Source: Paracyclopina nana (Eukaryota > Arthropoda > Copepoda > Cyclopoida > Cyclopettidae). From it: a DNA stretch of 64,000 bases. Position numbers and translations under genes: made by a program. Below the pieces are notes generated by a model that had not been told where the DNA came from, ran no database searches, and was given only the letters and a program-made list of their open reading frames with translations. Of this stretch, positions 24,101-30,854 are shown one piece after another; position 1 is the first letter of the stretch, and each line of letters begins with the position of its first letter. The stretch lies in contig JAGUCH010000002.1 in the NCBI GenBank assembly GCA_019096065.1, positions 9,498,501-9,562,500 of the forward strand, in the 5' to 3' direction.

Positions 24101-27100
24101 CTATCATGAGCAACATCATAAAGAACTGCGCTATGTGCCAAAGATGGTCGCTAACTCCGCTCCCTCCCCACATGGGACTGCTACCTCCTCACGCAATACC
24201 AATTAAAGAGTTCCTACCTTTTCGTTACACCTCCATTGATATGTGTGGTCCATTTTCCGCCATGTTCGAAAGAGACGTCTACAAGATGTATGTGATCGTG
24301 TTCGTCTGCCTACACTCCAAGGCCATCCACTGCGAGGAAGTCTACGATGTCACATCATTGTCCTTGATGAAAGCTCTTGAGCAATTCGTATCCAGAAGAG
24401 GCTGTCCGTATGCAATTCGAAGTGATAATGGCTCAAACTTCATCGGGTGCCGAGAAGACATCAGGGTCAACGAGAGGTACCTGGAATTGAAAGAAAGTCT
24501 TAAAATCGTCGACTGGGACAGACTACGGCAGTTTGGCGGTCATCTCGGAGTGGTGGAATGGACCCTGTCACCCCCCTGGGCGCCCCACTTCAATGGGATG
24601 GCTGAAGCAAGCATAAAGATCTTCAAGAAAGCCTTCTATCGAGAATTCCATCGTAAGGTCACAAAGGTCGAGGACTTCCGCTACATTATGATCAAGGCTG
24701 AGGGATTCATTAATGGAAGACCCATTGGGGAAATTGATGGCCATTTCGTGACCCCCAACCACTTTTTGACTCGAGGGCCACCAGGAGACATTCTCCCCAT
24801 CATACCCAAGGAAGCCTTGAAGTCCCTGGAGCAAAGGTACACGTTGTTAGACTCAGCTCTGCAAAGAATGTGGGAATACTTCACCGAAGAGCTGGTACTC
24901 CAGCTGAAAAGGATGCCCAAGTGGACTTACTATAGAAAAAGGCTTTCCAATGGAGACGTGGTAGCCGTCTTGGACAAGGCGATGGCCGAGCGAAGATATT
25001 ATTGGCCTTTGGGCATAGTCGAGAAGGTAGTTCACGACTCCGATGGAGACGTCAGGAGAGCCTACGTGAAAGTCATACCGCCAGGCGGGAAAGATGACGA
25101 GAAAGTTGCTGTCATCTACGAGAAGGCCGCTATGGATTTGATGCCGCTGGAAGTCTTTAAGGAGTCAGACCATTATCTGGACTTCAAGCACAACTTTCGA
25201 CGTCAGACTCCACTTTTGAAGGATCTTGAGTCAGACTCGGATTGGGCCAGCTTAGAGAGGCTGGGAAAAAGCACCGGCCCTCGTTCCGCCATCAGCGATG
25301 CCGTGGAACTGTTCGTTTGCAACGAGGATTCACGCCCTACAAATGCCACCTCCAAGGACGAGGTTGACGGGCCTGATCGCCGCAAAGATGGACAAAGCAT
25401 GTAAGTCAGACTTTACTCCAATACGTAGACACTCACCACATCTAGTCAATCACTCACGCACGTTGAGCCAAGCTTTCGTGCTGAATTTTATCATCGGACA
25501 CTTGGCGTCCCCAATTTTATCGTTAGACGATCGAAGAAAAAGTCGCCACATAGGTTGCATCAAAACAAACGCTCCTAATTTGCGTAAAAAGTCGCAAGGT
25601 TGTAGAGTGACTCTCGCAACCTATCCCGGTAAGGCACGAAGAAACCAGTTGAGAGGCTCAGCTAACTTCCGCTCAGCTCAATCAGCTACCATTGTTTCGT
25701 TCATCTTCACACGTGAAGGAAGTGCGCTTCGACGATTTCATAGCAAATTCGATTTTCTTCGTGATAATCTCACCGCCATGGAGCCCCAGCAAGGTCAAGC
25801 TCCGAACCCCGTGCCCGTGGACGCACCTGCCGTCCCCGAAGAAGCCGCAAGAGCCGCGGCACCATCTGGCGAAGGACAGGCTTCTCGGCCTGCCGCTTTC
25901 GCCCCACCACCATGGGAAGAGGAGGACGTCAGCCTTCTACGCGGCCAGGCCGCCTCAACAGGTATTAGACCAGTAGATAGTAGTGGGGGGGGCATGGCCT
26001 CTCCCGAGTCGGATCTTTTGCGACCTGGCCAGGCCGGTGAGCGCAGTATGGAATGGGATGGCGTTGAAATTGACCCCGATGACATGGCGCTTCTCGACGA
26101 GTCAGTCGAGCTCGGCCCCAACCACGAGGTCGTGGAGGAGCTCGGAGCAAATGATGCCGTCTCCAGGACTCGAGCTCATGGAAATGAGCCCACGGGTCTA
26201 TCCCCTGCTCGTCAGCGCCGACGACTTCACTCCGAGCCGAGACCGTCCACCCCGATGGCCTCAACCTCTCGAGGGGAAACTGGAGAACCTTCGGCCTTTC
26301 CTAATTTGTCCTTGTCGCCCATTGCAAAATCCCCTGAAGTTCGCTTCATTGGGAGTTTTTCTGACGCCGAAGGATTTGAAGTCAGGCCGAGGCCTCCGCT
26401 TCAGCCTCCGGCCACGCCCCCTCACCCTTCCTGGCCAGAACCAACTGCAACCCCCCGTTCCACTCGTAACAAGACTGTGGGGGAGGCCACTGAAGTTAGA
26501 CATAGACATAGAGGGAAAAATCAGCGCAGCTACGTACATGATCGGTTGGGTTTGCTCATTTCAGGACCACCTTCGACCTTGTACAAGGAGCGGCAGGCCG
26601 TCGTCGAGGACTCAGTCAAGAGCCTCAAAGCCATGCATGACTGCGACCGGGCCTTCTTCGAAGACCAAATAATCGGCGTCGTCTCTGTCCCTGCGATGGT
26701 TCTACAATATTGCGACCCGAGAACCACCTTTTTCGGCCCGTCGCTTGACTATGGGGTCAAACACCCCACGGATGACCGTCCCAATCATGTCAGGGCTCAG
26801 CAATGTGCGCTGGCGGAGAAGAGCGACGCCTTGAGGATCAACATGCTCATGGAAGGCTATAAGCCTCTCAAGATTATGGAGCTGGTGCACCCCAACCTCT
26901 ATGGTGCTTATCGCAGGTACTCCAACGCCTGCGTGCTCAGCCACCCCAGGAAGAACGCCATTGACCCCAACCCAATCCCGCCTGCGGCCAGAGAAGTGGC
27001 CTTTCAATCTTGGCAAAGACGCAAGGAGTTCGCCAGGCGATTGTATGGAGCCAAGCTCGCGACGTCCAAGGACGCCGCTGACTCCACCGTGGCCGCAGTG

Positions 27101-30100
27101 TTAGCGGCGTACGGCAGCAAGCTCGCCGAGGAGGGCCTGCCAGATTGTGTGGCCGCCTACTGGATGCAGACCCTCAAGATGGGAGAAGAGCCTCAAGATC
27201 CGTATGGAGACGAGCTGCAGCTAAGGCCAGAGATGGCCGAACCGCTACCCGATGCGCCCTTGGTAGGCCCCAGGGCGGCCCTCTGGGAGCCCACCGCCGA
27301 CCCTCCCTGCCTAGCAGCCCAATCCAAGATCAAGAAGAGGCCAGGCCACGAACAATGCACCGAAAAGCACTGCCTGATCAATCGCAAGTTCATCAATGTG
27401 GACGACAGGCAAGTCAGGATGGATGGCCATTCCTGCTATGGAATTTACCTGCTGGAGCAGGCTCTCAAGGATCTGGAGATGGGGCCAGGCCCCTTTAACA
27501 TCAAGACTGAGGGTGCCGGCGATGCTGCTGATGACTTTATAGTCCTCACCGACGACTCCGATTGGGAGACCGTTCAAGCCAAGCTTGAGCAGGCTGGGTT
27601 TTTCAAGCAAGCAGAAGACCTGGGTGAGATGTCGTGCCACATTCAAAGCTGGACGGTGGATGCATTGAAGAGGAATGGCATCATTCGTGACAATAAGCCA
27701 CGGGAGGGTTGCTACGCCTCCATGACCTTCGGTGTCATTGGAGCCCCCATTCTGCTCGTCCAGAGCAGGTATGGAGGCAAGGATCGTGACTACCTCGGAG
27801 CCAAGATCCCTCAACGCATCCAGGATTTGCTCAAGGACGTCACCGTGAGAGTCAATGGCTTCAACATCGTCGATGAAAGAAGGTTCAACTACCTGAAGAT
27901 GGATGTGAGTGGGAAGTGCGACACCAACAACTTTGGCATCATGGCCTTCCCACAAGAAGGAACTTGGGCGTCCAATATGGTCTCCAATTTGACCTATTTG
28001 TCCGCCCGAATGGGAGCACCCAGGGTGCCAATAATGCACCAGAATGGCAAAGCATCGGCCACGCCACCCCTTGAGCCAGGCTCGCAAAGTGTCTTCCACG
28101 TCCACAAGGAGTTGGTGGACTTCAGCGTGCCAGTGGAGGAGTTTGAGCCCGAGATGTGGGAGTACCTCAAGCTCCAGTCGATGCTCTCCTTGGCCATGCC
28201 AATCAAAATCGCCGCTGAGGGCCTCATCCGTCACGGATACAGCCTGAAGGCTGATGTGCTGCGCCATGCGCATTTTGCCTCGGATCGGATCCGTAATAGG
28301 CCAGGCCCAGGCAAGTTGCCTCGTGACGAGGTTAACCTCCGTCCATTCAACAAGACCGAGTGGATGGGCGGCGTCAGGTCCGAAGATGGAAAGGCTGCCG
28401 AGTGGATGATGCTGCGAGCAAACGATAGTCGTGGTGTCAATTCGATCATGGAAACCGCAGACTACTGGCGGAGCGGCAGCCTCTACAGCCTCGATTTCCA
28501 CAATGTGGAACCCAGCCTGGCGAAGGCCTTCGTCTCCATCACGAAGGAGGTGCCACATCGAGCCTACTGGAGCGACATCCTCAGGGCTCTCTTTAAGGTC
28601 AGCCTCGGCCGCACCTGCCCCCACTACTGTGCCAGGTGTGGGAGCCTTGACCACCGCCGCCATGAGTGCACCGAGCGATTGAGGTGCTCGTTGCCACTGT
28701 GTGGAGAGGATGGTCATACCATTTGTACGTGCACTCGCGTGCAATTCAGGTGCGAGAGGTGCGACGAGCTGGGCCACAGTCCCCTGCACCATCAACCCAA
28801 CTGCAATAAGCCTTGGGTCACGCAGGTGGAGGAGGCTACCATCGGCTCCATGTTGAGCTTGGAGGGCGTGTTCCGTCACGAAGGCTACCGCTTGGATGTA
28901 GTGACCTCAGAAAATGGCCGCGTCGATCTGAGGATCACCAACCACATCGACAAGATTGTCACCGAGCAAGGAGAAGAGGCAAGGTTCGTCTTGGAGGACC
29001 ACGCACTGATCGTGGCAGGCCCATGGCCATAAAAGTCGTGGCCTTTTCTTGGCCTTTTTGGCCTTCGGGCGCCTCCAAGGGGGGACTCTGTTGTGGGCTT
29101 GCCTCGCAGGAGAGCGCTCCCCGCCGTCGCTCAACCAAGCCGTGCTCAGTAGCAGCCATTGTTTTTTGTACTTGAATAATCAGTGCTGAAGAATTTATTG
29201 AATAAGAAACACCATGATTCCATATTTGAAGTGATTTTATTATTGTCATCATTAATTTATTTTGTCTTTCAGGATTTTAGAGTAGTCTTTGTCATGCAAT
29301 TGCAATTGTCATTGTCCTAGAGCAAGGCTCTGGACTTTTATTTATCATTTTGTGTAGTCTTTGTCTTAGGTTAGAAGAGCAAGGCTCTTATCATTGAAAT
29401 AAAGAGTGTCTTTGTCATTGAAGTAGTCATACTATTTATTAGAGTGGGCTTTTATTGGAGCTCATTAGGAGGATTACATTGGATTCTCCACTTGTCATTG
29501 TCATCCTTGAGGCAGCTAGGCTGGACTTGTGGGATTCGCTTGTACCCAGGATCTTGAGCGGTAGCACGGCCGTTCTGATCGCTGAAGCCATTCTCTGCCT
29601 TCTTGAGTCTGGCTCTCAAACTCGCGGTCTTCTGGAACTTCTTGAAGACTACGACACTAGCCTTTTCCAAGTTTCCCCCTATTGCCTGTAGCTGATGCAG
29701 TATGGCGCTCCTCGTTGGGAGGCTAAACGCGGGAATCAAGCTACAAGTTTTTTATGGAATATTGCTCCTCGACATCCTATCCGACGACCGACAGCAGGCT
29801 TTTGTTTGAGTTTTCCCATCAGGGTCAACAACAGTCCTCATGTTCCACTACCACCAGCCGCCGAGAAAAAAGTTGGATAATTGGGAAGGTGAGGCGCGAA
29901 AATTGTCACACAACTACTACCACTGTGGGTGGCCTTAAAGGCCTCCGTCAATGTGGAGAAATGGAGACTTGGAAACTTTGTTGGCCTTCGTGGCGATGTC
30001 TGTCAAGCCCATCAAGGTGATGCGCCAGCAATCTGTGCTCCACACCACACTGAAGGGGTCTTCTTTTCCTAAACTTTTGATACACATAGTATAGGTAGGA

Positions 30101-30320
30101 AGGCCAAGACGGCAGCTTTCACTTTACATAACAGCATAGTATCATCAGAAACCGAGAAGTTTGCTTGGCACCATGCTGCGTGCAAGCGAGCGCGCGCGCG
30201 TCTTTTTTGCCGAAATGATTTTCCGAGCGGCAAATATTTGGGTTGATGATGATGCAGCAGCATCTTACCAGCAGCACCGTTGAAGTGATTGGACGATATG
30301 ACGTCGTCGTTCTTCCTCAT
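13677..30320 (-). CDS. Stomatin/MEC-2-like protein with duplicated exons
   Basis: Minus-strand exons: E1 30320-30269; E2 19353-19247; E3 19190-19118; E4a 19009-18927 or E4b 17754-17672; E5 17432-17229; E6 16424-16369; then either E7a 16205-16127, E8a 16053-15952, E9a 15884-15735 (301 residues) or E7b/8b 15156-14976, E9b 13802-13677 (293 residues). The protein has a short N-terminus, a hydrophobic hairpin (GWLLTAFSWVIVIVTLPFS), a VVQEYERAVIFRLGRL start of the PHB domain, DPW-like EPWGIKVERVEIKD, an AAEAEA(A/S)REARAK coiled coil, and AEKNSTIIFP at the end. Stomatins are oligomeric membrane scaffolds that modulate ion channels. All alternative exons join in phase. E1 is joined across a 10.9-kb intron; its strong donor and phase-1 end fit E2 exactly, but that link is inferred. 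Confidence 0.85.
15243..15480. repeat. MITE-like element with 41-bp terminal inverted repeats
   Basis: Bases 15243-15283 and 15440-15480 are inverted copies of each other with two mismatches. The arms carry TATTATAAGAGAGAGCGGCA on one strand. The interior has no reading frame. The element lies in the stomatin intron between the two 3' cassettes. Confidence 0.75.
15481..15562. repeat. Perfect 27-bp hairpin
   Basis: Bases 15481-15507 and 15536-15562 are perfect inverted repeats around a 28-base spacer. The hairpin directly abuts the preceding inverted-repeat element. It could be a tiny MITE or, if transcribed, a microRNA-like precursor; nothing in the sequence decides between them. Confidence 0.7.
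17672..17754 (-). other. Stomatin alternative exon 4b
   Basis: This 83-base exon encodes GIFF..PPQE, the more typical stomatin version (IESYQRVDLRTITLDVPPQE). It is the same length and phase as exon 4a, which lies 1.17 kb upstream in the gene. Its acceptor is TTTCAG and its donor GTAACA. Confidence 0.82.
18927..19009 (-). other. Stomatin alternative exon 4a
   Basis: This 83-base exon encodes GLHF..PPQE, 28 residues. It has the acceptor AATCAG, donor GTAGTG, and the same start phase (1) and end phase (0) as exon 4b. It differs from 4b at about ten residues, mainly in the middle (ESHEVVDM against ESYQRVDL). Including both exons would repeat the segment, so they are candidates for mutually exclusive use. 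Confidence 0.8.
19469..20036 (+). repeat. 5' LTR of the BEL/Pao element
   Basis: 568 bp, TG...CA ends, identical to the 3' LTR. It contains AATAAA at about 19788, a likely polyadenylation signal. Confidence 0.95.
20041..20062 (+). promoter_or_regulatory. Primer-binding site, complementary to tRNA-Lys(CUU) 3' end
   Basis: The site starts four bases after the LTR with TGGCGCCCAACGTGGGGC. Its reverse complement matches the T-arm and acceptor end of animal tRNA-Lys(CUU), plus CCA. This primes minus-strand DNA synthesis. Confidence 0.88.
20110..25404 (+). CDS. BEL/Pao pol polyprotein (reverse transcriptase, RNase H, integrase)
   Basis: The 1764-residue frame starts with a Q/S/P-rich N-terminus of about 400 residues that has no recognisable gag domain or zinc knuckle. 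At about 418-445 a PDILLGLD segment matches the last part of the BEL aspartic protease (DUF1758), but no D[ST]G active-site motif is present upstream. Reverse transcriptase follows (about 560-830; RVVFDGA near 640, YVDD at 758-761), then RNase H (first Asp at 949, TDAS), then integrase with its zinc site (His1304, His1309, Cys1340, Cys1343) and catalytic Asp1377, Asp1439 and Glu1499. A DUF5641-like C-terminal domain is at about 1600-1690. The order and motifs are those of BEL/Pao. The missing protease active site is odd. Confidence 0.93.
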   Translation: MSDPTRPSRYSESTPLRISRRVRGQPPEQGSTFPNLELSPLTQARRHLQQLNLSESDVFDPEEQNSYQWINEIEEFARTIHEGPDPVLNLRPVDPLLAASETSPFHGFSSIDMIRTPTTDSNAVRNLAAALSQGSGSNRSAMQNAPLNPNDGSYQAQMPTTEGYLPPIPTSSMNTSGPRVAQPGYGEFNPSRSNLSSHAPPFVPSYLSQAQGSSSQDLEVQRAPGEGLMAAFAALEQQGQAQSTQSHVAIESGRGSLLQPLVRQRKPSRPNPSLGTGQELRPSDLRSSQDLRSQSTLGITHRRHEAPAGREKAMPLNKAKDYVPRGSKSRPHAAKVTPEAAEAIRQAQQEAEMVASQLQQKFKETAPYCVKMRKAIFESQERATNEEIQQTRAVLDGFLRDLKEKFEFLKSIELPKYARTPRPDILLGLDCFSLIMPQTIIHKEKGDPYIYDCTLGRIMTYYDPEAEPRKEKVICVAALPTEDEAREARPPGIPICDGCGQSTEAGRLPGAPIESIEAMWEFDRPQCELPPALSVNDQKALDILVNTITQLNDKSYQLSPMWIEGEPVFICNRFRVMRDTAKLERKLFLYDENLYNKATQEIQDWLSQGFIRVLDPDVDNLDDGNYLDWLLVERPDKPSMPVRVVFDGARKHFGKSLNDALLPGPKLQRNVFEILIGAREKPVILVADISKMFLRFKLDPDSRKYHRFVWQGVCYEANSVVFGTASAPCMATFAMKHHISKFQESHPAAFRILDKFLYVDDVFASVEDEEEAREAIRQILEVGEAGAMPFRKWGSNAPGALVDVDPDLILPGFQLQADHADVTKALGLYIDCIGDQIIFQPPDADYMRNAPLTMRMMAQFVPRLHDPLGLLSPFILKGKRLIQRVWQMRMLFSIEWDTALGMLEHPEMDNILKEWNDYVKQVERVEIFRLPRALRLRPAKRVELHIFTDASEMAKGAAAYARSIYEDGSIDCTLLAARLNLASLREVRSMPEMELNGCVLGSELCQDLVKSLERVDSVTLWTDSQCALTWICKPAGNWKGYVARRVTAIFENTHEFKWKHVPGRMNSADYVTRGLTVDELAASESWLQGPAFLRGPDKNFPQWTPEVTDDERAAIEGYMKLQKVPGRTIKAGKKALKKVLMLCTFEQAGKYTIPHHMQPSPNALESWHSAREDPCLGVQVRLEDFSSWSRLIRVLCLARRAALKIINPWDEVPMGDPEGDEFRWMENQVAIWVQQPEYAKELDYYLSHGEWPKGSRLGPLDPLIGPQGEIRTKGRLDATLALWIGRRQLVIPGPARKLVLQDMHRRIGHGYGRNRYLCEAQEKYWIPGGKTIMSNIIKNCAMCQRWSLTPLPPHMGLLPPHAIPIKEFLPFRYTSIDMCGPFSAMFERDVYKMYVIVFVCLHSKAIHCEEVYDVTSLSLMKALEQFVSRRGCPYAIRSDNGSNFIGCREDIRVNERYLELKESLKIVDWDRLRQFGGHLGVVEWTLSPPWAPHFNGMAEASIKIFKKAFYREFHRKVTKVEDFRYIMIKAEGFINGRPIGEIDGHFVTPNHFLTRGPPGDILPIIPKEALKSLEQRYTLLDSALQRMWEYFTEELVLQLKRMPKWTYYRKRLSNGDVVAVLDKAMAERRYYWPLGIVEKVVHDSDGDVRRAYVKVIPPGGKDDEKVAVIYEKAAMDLMPLEVFKESDHYLDFKHNFRRQTPLLKDLESDSDWASLERLGKSTGPRSAISDAVELFVCNEDSRPTNATSKDEVDGPDRRKDGQSM
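25778..29032 (+). CDS. Second retrotransposon ORF with CCHC zinc knuckles (gag-like?)
   Basis: The 1084-residue frame lies 3' of pol, in a different frame, with a strong Kozak start (CACCGCCATGG). The frame is open upstream to 25298, but that extension looks non-coding. The first 250 residues are rich in proline, acidic residues and serine; the middle is a globular region I do not recognise. Near the C-terminus come CARCGSLDHRRHEC (951-964, CX2CX4HX4C), a cysteine-rich stretch, and a second CX2CX4H unit at 992. Zinc knuckles suggest nucleic-acid binding as in Gag. There is no signal peptide or membrane helix, so it is not an env-like third gene. An FPNLxLSP motif at 174 also occurs in the pol N-terminus at 33. 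How it is translated is unclear. Confidence 0.75.
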   Translation: MEPQQGQAPNPVPVDAPAVPEEAARAAAPSGEGQASRPAAFAPPPWEEEDVSLLRGQAASTGIRPVDSSGGGMASPESDLLRPGQAGERSMEWDGVEIDPDDMALLDESVELGPNHEVVEELGANDAVSRTRAHGNEPTGLSPARQRRRLHSEPRPSTPMASTSRGETGEPSAFPNLSLSPIAKSPEVRFIGSFSDAEGFEVRPRPPLQPPATPPHPSWPEPTATPRSTRNKTVGEATEVRHRHRGKNQRSYVHDRLGLLISGPPSTLYKERQAVVEDSVKSLKAMHDCDRAFFEDQIIGVVSVPAMVLQYCDPRTTFFGPSLDYGVKHPTDDRPNHVRAQQCALAEKSDALRINMLMEGYKPLKIMELVHPNLYGAYRRYSNACVLSHPRKNAIDPNPIPPAAREVAFQSWQRRKEFARRLYGAKLATSKDAADSTVAAVLAAYGSKLAEEGLPDCVAAYWMQTLKMGEEPQDPYGDELQLRPEMAEPLPDAPLVGPRAALWEPTADPPCLAAQSKIKKRPGHEQCTEKHCLINRKFINVDDRQVRMDGHSCYGIYLLEQALKDLEMGPGPFNIKTEGAGDAADDFIVLTDDSDWETVQAKLEQAGFFKQAEDLGEMSCHIQSWTVDALKRNGIIRDNKPREGCYASMTFGVIGAPILLVQSRYGGKDRDYLGAKIPQRIQDLLKDVTVRVNGFNIVDERRFNYLKMDVSGKCDTNNFGIMAFPQEGTWASNMVSNLTYLSARMGAPRVPIMHQNGKASATPPLEPGSQSVFHVHKELVDFSVPVEEFEPEMWEYLKLQSMLSLAMPIKIAAEGLIRHGYSLKADVLRHAHFASDRIRNRPGPGKLPRDEVNLRPFNKTEWMGGVRSEDGKAAEWMMLRANDSRGVNSIMETADYWRSGSLYSLDFHNVEPSLAKAFVSITKEVPHRAYWSDILRALFKVSLGRTCPHYCARCGSLDHRRHECTERLRCSLPLCGEDGHTICTCTRVQFRCERCDELGHSPLHHQPNCNKPWVTQVEEATIGSMLSLEGVFRHEGYRLDVVTSENGRVDLRITNHIDKIVTEQGEEARFVLEDHALIVAGPWP
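29077..29085 (+). promoter_or_regulatory. Polypurine tract of the BEL/Pao element
   Basis: AAGGGGGGA lies three bases before the 3' LTR, the expected place for the plus-strand primer. Confidence 0.8.
29089..29656 (+). repeat. 3' LTR of the BEL/Pao element
   Basis: 568 bp, identical to the 5' LTR, followed by the CTAG target duplication. Confidence 0.95.
29661..30268 (-). other. Stomatin intron 1, part upstream of the retrotransposon
   Basis: About 600 bases between the element and stomatin exon 1. I see no gene or clear repeat. A GCGCGCGCG run sits near 30190. Confidence 0.5.
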
Positions 30321-30854
30321 TTTGGGGGCCTCCTTGGTGGTTGTTTGACTTAGCTCACATGGCTCTTGGAGGACAGCAGCGCGAGGGCTTGTGAAACGGG
30401 AGCAGTGCGTGCCATACGTCCGTTTGATAACCGATCTTTTTCGATGGATCAGCTTTCACACCCTTCTAGCTCTCACCACCAGTGAAGAAGAGGGCCACTA
30501 GAAATCGCGTTAAAAATGCTGCTGGTAGCAAGATTGCGCTGAAATCTTGGCGTCGCTCCAAGCACTATGCTACTCCTTCAAGCCGCCGAGGAATTTCGTG
30601 AAAAACGACAAAGTAATTGGTGCTATACTGTTGCACTTGGGTGACAAAGACATGTGCTCTCCTGGCCCGCGCCTGCCTCGGAGGAGATTTCACGTTGCTC
30701 TACAATTGATGAAAGCACTGTCCGAAAAGTCACACCGGACCTATCAGAGATGACGATTCTTGAAATAAAAGAGGTTGCTTTCTAAAAGCTAATTTCAGGT
30801 CGCCTCGGCTGTGGCATGTTCCACATACTAGCAGACACACAATCATAAGAGCGC

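Larger units (their letters stand above)
19469..29656 (+). mobile_element. Complete BEL/Pao LTR retrotransposon, recent insertion
   Basis: The 10,188-bp element has two 568-bp LTRs that are identical by eye, each starting TGTTG and ending GACA. Flanking 4-bp target duplications are CTAG at 19465-19468 and 29657-29660. A primer-binding site follows the 5' LTR and a purine tract precedes the 3' LTR. Two long open frames are intact: a pol polyprotein (20110-25404) and a CCHC protein (25778-29032). Identical LTRs and open frames mean the insertion is young and possibly still active. It lies in the first intron of the stomatin gene, transcribed in the opposite direction to that gene. Confidence 0.95.

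Noticed and set aside
25298..25777. N-terminal extension of the second retrotransposon protein, overlapping the end of pol
   Set aside because: The translation is low in coding character, and an excellent Kozak ATG starts at 25778.
27311..28879. A 522-codon open frame on the minus strand
   Set aside because: It lies fully opposite the second retrotransposon frame, has no domain, and is a by-product of that gene's codon pattern.
29452..29739. Frame running across the 3' LTR into the flank on the minus strand
   Set aside because: The same frame occurs in the 5' LTR with a different end; it is LTR sequence by chance open.
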